DNA of 37,884 bases from Bacteroidota bacterium (GTDB lineage: Bacteria; Bacteroidota; Bacteroidia; Chitinophagales; Saprospiraceae): assembly GCA_009908745.1 (NCBI GenBank), contig JAAAOU010000096.1, positions 1-37,884 of the forward strand, in the 5' to 3' direction. The notes beneath the pieces were generated by a model. It ran no database searches and had not been told where the DNA came from. It saw only the letters and a list, made by a program, of their open reading frames with translations. This document shows, piece after piece, positions 1-7,947 of this stretch (position 1 is its first letter; each line of letters begins with the position of its first letter). Both the position numbers and the translations under genes were made by a program.

Positions 1-36
1 GCAATTTTTTGGTTAGACGAGACCCGAAAACCGGAG

Positions 37-72
37 TTTAGCCTGAGCTAAATGCCCCGATAGCGATCGGGG
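37..72. other. Pair of adjacent short inverted repeats
   Basis: Two perfect hairpins lie side by side. The first has arms TTTAGC (37-42) and GCTAAA (47-52) around CTGA. The second has arms CCCCGAT (55-61) and ATCGGGG (66-72) around AGCG. Neither is followed by a T-run, so they are not convincing terminators; they may be the end of an upstream transcript or a small interspersed palindrome. The rest of 73-366 shows no gene I can support and no clear TAnnTTTG promoter box. Confidence 0.45.
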
Positions 73-366
73 TTCGGAACGAAGTATAAGCAAAAAAGTG
101 CAGTTTGCAGACCGATTACTAAAGTCCCAACAAGCTCTAAAAGAAGGCTTTTCTTGCTTTTTTAATGATCAATCGCTTGTTGTGGTCAGGGGCGCCATCA
201 GGGCTGTCAAAAAGACGCGTCAAGGTATTGTTTATTTTTATTTATTCAAAAGGCTGCCGTTAATAATTGGCGGGCAAGGCAGTCCAGCGCATAGCCTTTG
301 GGAAGATTGCAAAGGAAATGCTATTTTAGCCGGAGTAAAGCACCCCCAACGAAGAATAATCACCCA

Positions 367-924
367 TTGCGACAACCTTACACGGATAAAGAACTCATTC
401 GACTGCTGGGCGACGATAGTGAACGGGCCATCGTGCTACTTTTTGAGGCCTACTACAGCTATATTTGCAAAGCAGTTTACAAAATCATACCCGACGCTGT
501 TCTAGTGGAGGATTTGGCACAGGAGGTTTTCTTGGAATTATGGCGCAAGCGGGCACAGCTTCGTATCACCACTTCCCTGAAAGCTTATTTGCGCCGCGCC
601 GCGGTCAACAAAGCCCTGAACTACATCCGCGACGAGCGGGTGAAGTTGACAGACGAGTCGCGGGCCCCCGAAATACGCGCGAAGCAAGCTGGCGCCCTCG
701 AGCGCATGGAAGCCGAAGAACTGCAAGCGGTAATCGACCGGGCCGTAGACAGCTTGCCCGACCGTTGCCGCATTATCTTTGTGCTCAGCCGCTTCGAAGA
801 TAGGACGTACAAAGAAATCGCCGAGCAGCTCGGCATATCTGTCAAGACGGTAGAAAATCAAATTTCTAAAGCCTTGCGGACCTTACGAGAGCAGTTAGGC
901 CCCTATTTCGGCCAGACGCTTTAA
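367..924 (+). CDS. ECF-type RNA polymerase sigma-70 factor
   Basis: This is an extracytoplasmic-function sigma factor of about 185 residues that would direct RNA polymerase to a small regulon. Sigma region 2 is visible in the first third (FEAYYSYICKAVYK, then EDLAQEVFLELWRKR), followed by a link containing LKAYLRRAAVNKALNYIRDE. Region 4 is at the C-terminus (LPDRCRIIFVLSRFEDRTYK and the helix-turn-helix IAEQLGISVKTVENQISKAL). The frame is closed by a stop at 292-294 and contains no ATG before the conserved part, so the start must be a TTG at 298, 307 or 367. I chose 367 because it gives a family-typical N-terminus (MRQPYTDKELIRLL). The FecR-type gene follows 209 bases downstream on the same strand and is the expected anti-sigma partner. 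No TonB receptor gene follows the pair directly, which is unusual for this architecture. Confidence 0.9.
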   Translation: MRQPYTDKELIRLLGDDSERAIVLLFEAYYSYICKAVYKIIPDAVLVEDLAQEVFLELWRKRAQLRITTSLKAYLRRAAVNKALNYIRDERVKLTDESRAPEIRAKQAGALERMEAEELQAVIDRAVDSLPDRCRIIFVLSRFEDRTYKEIAEQLGISVKTVENQISKALRTLREQLGPYFGQTL

Positions 925-1133
925 AGCCCTGATTTGGTTGCTGGCAGACAATTTTACCGCTAAGCAGGAAAAGGGGCAGCGTTCATTAGGGGGGAAGGTA
1001 CGAACAGGGTGTCATAAAGATGTGCCTTGCCTATTGGGGTAAGTCAACGCTTGCGCTGAATGAGAGATAGCTGCGGATTTACCGCAAGCCGGCTGCCGTT
1101 CATCAAAAGCAGAGCGGTTTTTTGCAATAAAAA

Positions 1134-2114
1134 ATGCGAATGAAGACTTCGGACTATATCATATTATTACACAAAAGGCTCCGCGGGGATATTGAACCCA
1201 ATGAGGAGCAAGCTTTGGACGATTGGCTGGATAACCAGCCTGATCGCAATCTGGCCGACGAAATGGAACAGGCTTGGGTGTGGACAGCCCGGTATAAGTC
1301 GGACTATGAGCCCGATACCAAACAAGGCTTAGCCGACTTTAAAGCAAAACTTCACCAAACGGCCAATACAGGCGAGCCACAACTGAAACGACGCTACCTC
1401 CGCCCTTCTTGGTGGGCTGTTGCTGCTAGCTTGCTGCTGATAACGGCGGGAGTGTGGTGGTGGGCTAACCAAGCTTACAGTAGCAGCGATGAGATTTACG
1501 CAACGGAAGCTGGTGAAACCCGTACAGTAGAGCTGCTTGACGGTTCGACGGTAAAGCTTAATGCTTCTTCTCAACTGACTTTTACCGACCTCGGCAATGA
1601 GCGCCGAGCTACTTTTTCGGGCGAAGCCTTTTTCTCCATCGTTTCCGACCCTAGCCGCCCCTTTGTGATTGCGGCCAACGGTACCCAAACCCGCGTACTG
1701 GGCACCGCCTTCAACCTGCGGGCTTACCCTGATGAGCCGACAGTGGAGGTAGAAGTAAAGGAAGGGAAAGTCGAACTCGCCGGCCCCGCGTCGGCTGGCC
1801 CGATACAATTGTCCGCCAAAGAAAGAGGAATCTGTAGCCCGCGCCAAGACCAGTTGTACAAAGTCCCCGCCGAAGACCTGAATGCGCTGGCTTGGCACAC
1901 CGAGCCATTTGGCCAGGCACTGCTGGAGATGGAACGTTACTACCGCATTGATTTGGAGCTCGCTAACGAGCGGCTGGCCGACTGTGCTTACAACGGTGCT
2001 TTCAATAGCGATAACGTAGAGGAATTGCTGACGAACCTTACTCTGGTCTTCGGCCTCGATGTCGAAAAGACGGGTGAGCGGATGTACCGACTTGAAGGGG
2101 GGCGTTGCCGATAG
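1134..2114 (+). CDS. FecR-family anti-sigma factor
   Basis: This is an inner-membrane anti-sigma/signal-transduction protein of 326 residues. The N-terminal cytoplasmic part (about 1-90, with NEEQALDDWLDNQPDRN) would hold the ECF sigma factor. One membrane segment follows (about 92-112, SWWAVAASLLLITAGVWWW). The periplasmic FecR domain comes next (about 122-215: AGETRTVELLDGSTVKLNAS, GEAFFSIV, RPFVIA, VLGTAFNLRAY, VEVKEGKVEL). A C-terminal DUF4974-like domain (about 250-322) is the part that normally contacts the N-terminal signalling domain of a SusC/FecA-type receptor. An ATG at 1140 is an alternative start. The preceding gene encodes the matching ECF sigma factor. The stop lies 14 bases from the convergent lectin-OmpA gene. 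The receptor that feeds this pair is not adjacent and cannot be named from the window. Confidence 0.92.
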   Translation: MRMKTSDYIILLHKRLRGDIEPNEEQALDDWLDNQPDRNLADEMEQAWVWTARYKSDYEPDTKQGLADFKAKLHQTANTGEPQLKRRYLRPSWWAVAASLLLITAGVWWWANQAYSSSDEIYATEAGETRTVELLDGSTVKLNASSQLTFTDLGNERRATFSGEAFFSIVSDPSRPFVIAANGTQTRVLGTAFNLRAYPDEPTVEVEVKEGKVELAGPASAGPIQLSAKERGICSPRQDQLYKVPAEDLNALAWHTEPFGQALLEMERYYRIDLELANERLADCAYNGAFNSDNVEELLTNLTLVFGLDVEKTGERMYRLEGGRCR

Positions 2115-2127
2115 TTGTTAATACCTC

Positions 2128-3213
2128 TTAAGCAATGGGCTTACTCAAGCGGAAGTCCACCCGGCGGTTTTTCAGCCGGCCGGCAGCACTCTTGTTAGAA
2201 TGTTTGGGAAAGCGCTCTCCCAACCCCCGGGAATTGAGCTGCGCTTCGGGTATGCCTTTTTCCTGTAGGTACTTAGCCACGGCGCGCGCCCGCCGCTCCG
2301 ATAGTTGCTGATTGTTGCTGGCAGAGCCGACATTATCGGTATGGCCCAAGATGTCCAGCTTCCAACCTGGGCGGGCTTTTATGATGCGGGCCAGTTCATC
2401 AAGCTCCATTTGGGAGGCCGGCAGTAGCTTGGCACTGCCGCTTTCAAATTTGATATTGCTGAGCGAAATAAACTCCCCGTCAATCAGGCGGTTTGCTTTC
2501 GGCCCAGCCAGCTCAAGATTGGGCCGTTCTTCCACCAGCTTGAAGTCCAGCTTTTCTATACAAACCGACTGCCGGTTGCTATACTGCCCTGTCCCCGAGG
2601 TGACACCCCAGTATACCTTGTCTTTGCCGCGGAATACCTCATTAAGCAGGTCGCCTTGGTAAAAAAGCACCTGCCGCCCGTCGATATAAATGGTCAATTG
2701 CTCCCGATTGGGATACCAGTTGATACGCAGGTCGTGCTCGGTACAGTCTTCGATATTGCGGATAGGGTTAGGGCCCTCAAGGTTGCGGTAGTGGGCTACG
2801 CTGCCATCCCGCAGCAGGGCGATATGGTCCTGCCCAGGGTCGCCAAGGTGCTCGTTTTCCCAAGTGTCAATTTCGATACCAATAGAAGGGCGCAAACCGG
2901 AGAACCCCATGCCTTCGCCGGCGTAGCCTACCCGGCGGTCATTGGGGTGAAAGACGAACACCATGCCGTCGGCACCGTCTCGGTTCTTGCAGCCCAGCAT
3001 CACCTTGAGCTCCATGGTGAATGGCGACTTCAGGCTGATGGCTTCTTTGTACCATATTGAACCTGAGGACCAGCGTTGGTCAAAGGTCAGTTGGATACAG
3101 CGGTCCCCCGTTTTAACGGCGTCGCCGGAAAGGCGGAAATCGCTGATGGCTGGGCGTTGTGCAATGGCAAAAACAGGCGTCAGGAAAAGGAGTAAAAGGT
3201 AAAGGTGCCGCAT
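2128..3213 (-). CDS. Secreted L-type lectin / OmpA-like peptidoglycan-binding fusion protein
   Basis: This 361-residue protein has a signal peptide (about 1-18, ending FAIAQ). A legume-type (L-type) lectin domain spans about 22-225. It keeps the sugar-site aspartate in ADGMVFVF (D82) and the metal-binding set in IGIEIDTWEN...DPGQDH (E114, D116, N120, D125, H130). An OmpA C-terminal domain spans about 248-357, with ILGHTDNVG (D293) and LSERRARAV (R308), the residues that in OmpA bind diaminopimelate. No beta-barrel lies between the two, so the product should be periplasmic or, if exported, surface-held. The likely role is to bridge a glycan and peptidoglycan; this is inference from the domains. 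It stands alone, convergent with the fecR-type gene and downstream of the cys terminator. I am confident of both domains, less so of the ligand. Confidence 0.88.
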   Translation of the reverse strand: MRHLYLLLLFLTPVFAIAQRPAISDFRLSGDAVKTGDRCIQLTFDQRWSSGSIWYKEAISLKSPFTMELKVMLGCKNRDGADGMVFVFHPNDRRVGYAGEGMGFSGLRPSIGIEIDTWENEHLGDPGQDHIALLRDGSVAHYRNLEGPNPIRNIEDCTEHDLRINWYPNREQLTIYIDGRQVLFYQGDLLNEVFRGKDKVYWGVTSGTGQYSNRQSVCIEKLDFKLVEERPNLELAGPKANRLIDGEFISLSNIKFESGSAKLLPASQMELDELARIIKARPGWKLDILGHTDNVGSASNNQQLSERRARAVAKYLQEKGIPEAQLNSRGLGERFPKHSNKSAAGRLKNRRVDFRLSKPIA

Positions 3214-3280
3214 AACAGCCGTTTTGGGTGAATGTTATACGGGAAGAACGGAAAGCGTTGAGGATTAGTTCTTTGTGAGC

Positions 3281-3332
3281 GGCAAAAGAAAAGAGAAAAG
3301 TGGCCCGACGGCATTTGTTTGCCATCAGGCCG
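3281..3332 (-). terminator. Rho-independent terminator of the cys operon
   Basis: Read on the minus strand, an 11-bp stem pairs 3331-3321 with 3312-3302 around an 8-base loop (3320-3313). The imperfect positions are G-U pairs only in the minus-strand RNA, which fixes the direction. A T-rich tract (ACTTTTCTCTTTTCTTTTG) follows immediately at 3301-3283. It lies just after the cysN stop codon. Confidence 0.8.
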
Positions 3333-3342
3333 AGTTTCGTTC

Positions 3343-4602
3343 TTAAATAATCATACCCGCCCCAACGGTATCATTCGTGCCCTCCTCTACGAAAAGCAAG
3401 CTGCCCGTAATGCGGTTTTTGCGGTAAGCATCGAAGAACAGCGGCTTGGTAGTACGGATAACGACGCGGGCGATGTCATTCATGCCAATTTGCTTGTCTT
3501 CCTCATTGCGGTGCAGGGTATTGATGTCCAGTTTGTACCGTATCTCCTTGACGATACAGCGCACCTCCTGCGTGGTATGCAAAATGGCGTACTTCCCGCG
3601 CAATTGCAGCGGCCGGTCGTGGAACCAGCAGACCATCACCTCCAAGTCCTGTTCTACTTCCGGGTGGTTGTTTTCCCGTACGATCATATCGCCCCGGCTC
3701 AAATCCAGGTCATCCTCCAGCAGCATAGTGACGGACATGGGCGGGTAGGCCTCTTCCAGTTCGCCGTCTAGCGTGTCAATCTTAGCAATCTTGGAAGCAA
3801 AGCCAGAAGGCAGCAGCATCACCTTATCGCCTTTCTTGAACACCCCGCCAGCGATACGGCCGGCATACCCCCGGTAATCGTGGAACTCATCCGTGTTGGG
3901 GCGCAGGACCAACTGCACCGGGAAGCGGCAATCGATGAAGTTATGGTCGCTGCCGATGTGCACGTTTTCCAAGTAGTAGAGTAGGGTAGACCCTTGGTAC
4001 CAAGGTGTCTTATCGGAAGGGTTGACCACATTATCGCCTTTCAGTGCGGAGATGGGGATAAAGTGCACATCGTTGACGTCCAGTTTGTAGGAGAACTCCT
4101 CGAAGTCCTGTTTGATTTTTTCGTATACCTCTTCATTGTAATCCACCAAGTCCATCTTGTTGATGCAGACCACGAGGTGCGGTATTTGCAGCAGCGAGGC
4201 GATGAAGGCGTGCCGGCGGGTTTGCTCCAGCACCCCCTTGCGCGCGTCGATGAGGATCAAAGCCACGTTAGCGGTAGAGGCGCCAGTGACCATGTTGCGG
4301 GTATACTGAATGTGGCCCGGCGTATCCGCGATGATGAATTTACGCTTTGGAGTGTTAAAATACCGGTACGCTACATCTATGGTGATGCCCTGCTCGCGTT
4401 CGGACTTCAGGCCATCGGTCAGCAAAGCCAGGTTGACACCTTCTTCCCCTCGGCGCTCGCTGCTGTCGCGCACGGCATCGTACTGGTCTTCAAAAATGGA
4501 TTTGCTGTCGTATAGCAATCGCCCGATCAAAGTGGATTTGCCGTCGTCTACGCTGCCCGCTGTGGTGAAGCGGAGGAGTTCCATGTTGGTATAGTCAGTC
4601 AT
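3343..4602 (-). CDS. cysN: Sulfate adenylyltransferase subunit 1 (GTPase subunit)
   Basis: CysN is the GTP-hydrolysing subunit that drives CysD to make adenylyl sulfate (APS) from ATP and sulfate. It has 419 residues, a normal length for a CysN without a fused APS kinase. The G1 motif is at residues 15-24 (AGSVDDGKST), the effector/G2 region is in REQGITIDVAYRYF, G3 is DTPGH (93-97) and G4 is NKMD (148-151). The C-terminal half holds the beta-barrel domains of the EF-Tu-like family. It is the last gene of the cys operon and is followed by a terminator, but it is separated from cysD by about 0.7 kb of inserted sequence carrying another gene and two tandem repeats. How CysD and CysN stoichiometry is kept with such an insert is an open question. 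Confidence 0.97.
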   Translation of the reverse strand: MTDYTNMELLRFTTAGSVDDGKSTLIGRLLYDSKSIFEDQYDAVRDSSERRGEEGVNLALLTDGLKSEREQGITIDVAYRYFNTPKRKFIIADTPGHIQYTRNMVTGASTANVALILIDARKGVLEQTRRHAFIASLLQIPHLVVCINKMDLVDYNEEVYEKIKQDFEEFSYKLDVNDVHFIPISALKGDNVVNPSDKTPWYQGSTLLYYLENVHIGSDHNFIDCRFPVQLVLRPNTDEFHDYRGYAGRIAGGVFKKGDKVMLLPSGFASKIAKIDTLDGELEEAYPPMSVTMLLEDDLDLSRGDMIVRENNHPEVEQDLEVMVCWFHDRPLQLRGKYAILHTTQEVRCIVKEIRYKLDINTLHRNEEDKQIGMNDIARVVIRTTKPLFFDAYRKNRITGSLLFVEEGTNDTVGAGMII

Positions 4603-4616
4603 TAGTGGTTAATTTT

Positions 4617-4741
4617 GGAATTCGGAATTCGGAAATAGTAATTCGGAAATGGGAATTCGGAAATGGGAATTGGGAAATGGGAATTCGGAAGTGGGAATTC
4701 GGAAGTGGGAATTCGGAAATGGGAATTCGGAAGTGGGAAAT
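4617..4741. repeat. 14-bp tandem repeat upstream of cysN
   Basis: Seven consecutive 14-base units of the type CGGAAATGGGAATT occupy 4644-4741, differing mainly at one A/G position and one C/G position. More degenerate copies reach back to 4617, just upstream of the cysN start. The plus strand is almost pure purine apart from the TTC or TT. Reading frames through it give a repetitive peptide and are not genes. Together with the repeat at 5220-5330 it brackets the four-helix-bundle gene. Confidence 0.85.
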
Positions 4742-4787
4742 ATTAATTGTCTGATTATCCATCGAGGTCAATTCCATGTATTGGGTT

Positions 4788-5183
4788 TCACAGTTTCTTT
4801 TTGGCCTTCTTTATAAGAGAAACGATGATTGCCGTCAGTTGGTCTGCTTCGCTTTGTAATTCCAAGGCTAAAGCCTCAAGGTTGCTCCACTGCTTTCTAG
4901 CGGCGGAAATGTCTAACCAGAAAGATGACTCATCTGCTTCTTCTTCTGCTATTCCAAGTTTAGCGATATACTCCTTGACAGAGCGGCCTCTGAAGGCAGC
5001 CCGGAAGTTTGCCCCCACAGAAGAAGACGATCGAGTAAGTTGATTAGCGACGTTTCTTCCGGAAGGAGATCCTGGAAGCTGATCGCAAAAGTCCCAAACT
5101 TCTAGTATGAACCGTTTGATCCGTTGGTTCAAACCATACCTTGCTGCTTCTTCCTTTAAAATACTCAAGTCAGTAGCACTCAT
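4788..5183 (-). CDS. Four helix bundle protein (23S rRNA-intervening-sequence protein family)
   Basis: This is a 131-residue helical protein of the TIGR02436/S23 family, related to proteins encoded in 23S rRNA intervening sequences and to the Avd accessory protein of diversity-generating retroelements. Family-typical segments are IKRFILEVWDFCDQLP, NVANQLTRSSSSVGANFRAA, KEYIAKLGIAEEEADESSFW and ADQLTAIIVSLIKKAKKKL. The frame stays open upstream through the tandem repeat, but those residues are repeat-encoded (WKLEGG), so I place the start at the ATG at 5183. The biochemical role of stand-alone members is not established; nucleic-acid binding is suspected from relatives. It is placed between cysD and cysN, where no such gene belongs, and flanked by skewed repeats on both sides, which suggests it arrived as a cassette. 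No reverse transcriptase or variable-repeat target is nearby, so this is not a diversity-generating retroelement. Confidence 0.88.
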   Translation of the reverse strand: MSATDLSILKEEAARYGLNQRIKRFILEVWDFCDQLPGSPSGRNVANQLTRSSSSVGANFRAAFRGRSVKEYIAKLGIAEEEADESSFWLDISAARKQWSNLEALALELQSEADQLTAIIVSLIKKAKKKL

Positions 5184-5219
5184 AATAGTGTATTGATTAT
5201 TGTATTTTTTTATGCCGAA

Positions 5220-5330
5220 AGCTTCCGCCCTCCAACCTCCGCCCTCCAACTTCCAACCTCCGCCCTCCAACTTCCAACTTCCGCCCTCCAACTTCCAACT
5301 TCCAACTTCCAACTTCCGCCCTCCAACTTC
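5220..5330. repeat. Pyrimidine-rich tandem repeat abutting the cysD stop codon
   Basis: The segment is built from short units of the CTTCCAA and CTTCCGCCCTCCAA types, almost pure pyrimidine on the plus strand (purine on the minus, coding strand). It ends exactly at the base before the cysD stop codon (5331-5333) and lies upstream of the four-helix-bundle gene. It is opposite in strand skew to the repeat at 4617-4741, so the two flank the gene in an inverted sense without being the same sequence. Confidence 0.85.
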
Positions 5331-6239
5331 CTAAAAATACCCCTGCTTCTTACGGTCTTCCATCGCCGTCTCCGAGCGCTTGTCATCCGCCCGGCCCCCG
5401 CGCTCCGTCTTGCGGGCTATAGACACCTCTTTAATGATATCCTCGATGGTAGCGGCTTGCGATTCCCATACGCCGGTGCAGGTCATATCGCCTATAGTAC
5501 GGCAGCGGACCATACGCTCTTCTATGGCACCTTCCTCTTCCGGCCGCTTTTGGATATAGTCGCAATCGGCCAGCAGGATGCCATCGCGCTCGAAGACCGG
5601 GCGCTCGTGCGCGAAATAAAGGCTCGGCAACTCCACGCCCTCGGCTGCCAAGTACATCCACACATCGAGTTCCGTCCAGTTGCTGATGGGGAAGACGCGG
5701 AAATGCTCGCCGTAGTTCTTTTTGCCGTTAAACAAATTCCACAGCTCCGGGCGTTGATTCTTGGGGTCCCACTGCCCAAATTCGTCGCGGTGGGAGAAGA
5801 AGCGCTCCTTGGCGCGGGCCTTTTCCTCATCGCGGCGGGCGCCACCCAGCGCGGCGTCGTACTTGCCTTCCTCCAGCGTTTCCAGCAGTACGGAGGTTTG
5901 CAAGTAGTTGCGGCTGGCGTTGTAGCCTTTTTCCTCTGCGATTTTGCCTTCGTCTATAGCGTCCTGCACGGAGCCTACGATGAGCTTCGCCCCGATTTCT
6001 TCCACCAGCTTGTCGCGGTATTCAATGGTTTCGGGAAAGTTATGCCCCGTATCAACGTGCAACAAAGGGAAAGGGATGCGGGCCGGGTAAAAGGCTTTTC
6101 TCGCCAAGTGGACCATGAGAATGGAGTCTTTGCCCCCTGAGAACATGAGTACGGGGCGCTCAAACTGCGCCGCGACTTCCCGCAGGACAAAGATCGATTC
6201 AGATTCCAGCTCTTTCAGGTGATTCAGATGGTAGCTCAT
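5331..6239 (-). CDS. cysD: Sulfate adenylyltransferase subunit 2
   Basis: CysD is the catalytic N-type ATP-pyrophosphatase subunit of ATP sulfurylase; it joins sulfate to AMP to make APS, with CysN as partner. The PP-loop SGGKDS is in VLMFSGGKDSILMVHLARKA, followed by FPLLHVDTGHNFPE, the GGARRDEEKARAKER segment and RVFPISNWTELDVW. The C-terminus has MRCRTIGDMTCTG-like residues (RTIGDMTCTGVWES) and ends in KKQGYF, all standard. I chose the ATG at 6239 (MSYHLNHLKELE), which matches the usual CysD N-terminus; an ATG at 6272 would add eleven residues. It lies 41 bases after cysC. Its stop codon is directly joined to a tandem repeat. Confidence 0.97.
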   Translation of the reverse strand: MSYHLNHLKELESESIFVLREVAAQFERPVLMFSGGKDSILMVHLARKAFYPARIPFPLLHVDTGHNFPETIEYRDKLVEEIGAKLIVGSVQDAIDEGKIAEEKGYNASRNYLQTSVLLETLEEGKYDAALGGARRDEEKARAKERFFSHRDEFGQWDPKNQRPELWNLFNGKKNYGEHFRVFPISNWTELDVWMYLAAEGVELPSLYFAHERPVFERDGILLADCDYIQKRPEEEGAIEERMVRCRTIGDMTCTGVWESQAATIEDIIKEVSIARKTERGGRADDKRSETAMEDRKKQGYF

Positions 6240-6280
6240 ATCAATTGGAGGATGCTTGTTTAGCCAAACCATGACCGCTG

Positions 6281-6880
6281 CTATTCGTAGCGGATGATTG
6301 GCGCGATGAAATCAAAGACTTGGTCTACGCAGGCCTCTAAAGCCTGCTCGTGCGTACGTATTTCCAAAGCGGGGCGCAGCGGCGGTTCGTAGGGCGCGTC
6401 AATGCCCGTAAACCCCTTTATCGCTCCGGCTCTAGCTTTTTGGTATAGCCCTTTCACGTCCCGCTCTTCACAGACTTCCAGCGGCGCATTGACGAATATC
6501 TCCAGAAAGTCTTCGGACCCGATGATGCCGCGCGCCATCGCCCGTATCTGCCGGGTCGGGCTAATGAAGGAGTTGAGCGTGATAATACCGCTGTTGAGGT
6601 ACAAACGCGCCACTTCTGCAATCCGGCGGATATTTTCACGGCGGTCCTGCGGGCTGAACCCTAGGTTGTTGTTGATGCCGCTGCGAATATTGTCGCCGTC
6701 GAGCACTTGGGCGAAGTAGCCCTCGTTGTAAAGCCGTCTTTCCAGATGCTCCGCAACGGTGCTTTTCCCGGAACCCGATAGGCCCGTAAACCAAAGCACT
6801 TTGCTCCTTTGCCCAAGGCGCCGTTCCCGGTCACCGCGCTGTAGCAACCGGTCAAATATAGGATGGATATTGTCCGCCAA
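6281..6880 (-). CDS. cysC: Adenylyl-sulfate kinase (APS kinase)
   Basis: CysC phosphorylates APS to PAPS. It has 199 residues. The Walker A motif GLSGSGKST is at 33-41, DGDN at 61-64, the ISPTR phosphate-site segment at 106-110, and the lid-type segment GLYQKARAGAIKGFTGID at about 144-161. The start is a TTG at 6880: it gives the family-typical NIHPIFDRLLQR opening, and the ATG a few bases upstream (6887) is out of frame. It is the first gene of the cysC-cysD-cysN order and is divergent from the gene at 7067, so the 186-base gap holds the operon's promoter, although I see no clear box. No PAPS reductase, sulfite reductase, cysQ or sulfotransferase is in the window, so whether PAPS feeds cysteine synthesis or sulfation cannot be decided here. 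Confidence 0.96.
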   Translation of the reverse strand: MADNIHPIFDRLLQRGDRERRLGQRSKVLWFTGLSGSGKSTVAEHLERRLYNEGYFAQVLDGDNIRSGINNNLGFSPQDRRENIRRIAEVARLYLNSGIITLNSFISPTRQIRAMARGIIGSEDFLEIFVNAPLEVCEERDVKGLYQKARAGAIKGFTGIDAPYEPPLRPALEIRTHEQALEACVDQVFDFIAPIIRYE

Positions 6881-7066
6881 CGGTCATAAGGTTTAAGTGA
6901 ACTGCAAAGAAATAGTAATTCTGCCTTATACCCAAATCTGGCCCGTGCTTTCGCAGCGGGATGAATAATCTGCCAGATTAGGTGCGGCACGAATTGCCAA
7001 GAACGCCTGCAGCCATACAATAAGCCAGCCCGTAAAGACGTATATTGGCAGAACAAAACTACGTTT

Positions 7067-7882
7067 ATGAAAAATACGCTTATTCTGTTGCTGACGATGG
7101 CTTGCCCGCTAATGCTTATGAGCCAGGCTTATTCCGCTGTCTTCAAAAACGGGGATACCCCTACAGATATTGGCCTGCGCCTGAGTTGGGAAGACTTCAC
7201 CAAGCGGCACGAGCAGCTACAAGCCAAGAACTTTGAGTTAGTAGACTTGGAAACCGCCCGTGACGAGGGCGAACGCTACTACTATGGCGTGTGGAAAGAA
7301 CGGGCGGAAGCACCGGAAGTCATTGTCAAGCAGGTGCCCGGCTGGGACTCGCTAGTGGTGCTAAAGCGGCAAATGGCAAGGGACAAATACGTCATGCAGG
7401 ATATCGAGGCTTATGTGGAAGGGGAAGAAGAAGTCTACTTCGTGGCTTGGTCGCCCGGCACTACCCTGCACAAAGTACGCAAACTGTCTTCTTGGACGGG
7501 GCTCATGAACGACCACGAGGAGCTGGGCCGCCGTGAGTTGCACATGGTGGATTTGGAAGGCTTCGAAATGGCCGACGGCAAGACCTATTACCTGGCGCTT
7601 TACCACCAACTGGTACCCGAAGCACAAACCTACCCCTTCCGCGCACCCGACCCGGAAAGCTTCAGCACCGATAAAATATACCGGAATAAAAGCCGCTTTT
7701 TCCTCTTCGATTTCGAGCAGTTTGAAAAGCGCGGAAAGCCGTTCTTGTTTGGCTTGTACGACGCTCAGCGCATAGGAGACACGCTGATCGAAGCTTGGGA
7801 TCAGGAAGGGCTGCTGGAAAAAGCCGCTAGCCTGAAAGAAGAAGGCATGGAGCTCTACGACCTGGACGCTGTGGAATATTAA
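7067..7882 (+). CDS. Secreted protein with tandem repeats resembling bacterial tandem repeat domain 1
   Basis: This is a protein of 271 residues with a signal peptide (MKNTLILLLTMACPLMLMSQ, cleavage near 20-22). The mature part is made of about four related segments in which a helix is followed by a strand pair: LSWEDFTKRHEQLQAKNFELV...YYYGVW, VLKRQMARDKYVMQDIE...VYFVAW, SWTGLMNDHEELGRRELHMV...TYYLALY, and a last one ending EGLLEKAASLKEEGMELYDL. The pattern (fixed-spaced W/F, a basic-acidic helix, then YxxxW) resembles the BTRD1 repeat found in polyglycine hydrolase-type proteins; this is a pattern match, not a search result. No catalytic triad is evident. It precedes the GH18 gene on the same strand with a 65-base gap and may be co-transcribed with it. 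Confidence 0.8.
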   Translation: MKNTLILLLTMACPLMLMSQAYSAVFKNGDTPTDIGLRLSWEDFTKRHEQLQAKNFELVDLETARDEGERYYYGVWKERAEAPEVIVKQVPGWDSLVVLKRQMARDKYVMQDIEAYVEGEEEVYFVAWSPGTTLHKVRKLSSWTGLMNDHEELGRRELHMVDLEGFEMADGKTYYLALYHQLVPEAQTYPFRAPDPESFSTDKIYRNKSRFFLFDFEQFEKRGKPFLFGLYDAQRIGDTLIEAWDQEGLLEKAASLKEEGMELYDLDAVEY

Positions 7883-7947
7883 CACTTCCGGTACGCCGAT
7901 ATCAGGAAAGAATGCCTATTATGGCGGGAGCTATTTATCCCGCATCT

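Noticed and set aside
98-505. 135-codon frame before and into the sigma factor gene
   Set aside because: It overlaps the conserved sigma region in another frame, has no recognisable domain and no promoter or convincing start.
4595-4777. 60-codon minus-strand frame of the HFRIPISEF type
   Set aside because: It is pure translation of the 14-bp tandem repeat.
4788-5183. Diversity-generating retroelement, suggested by the Avd-related protein
   Set aside because: No reverse transcriptase and no template/variable repeat pair is in the surrounding sequence.
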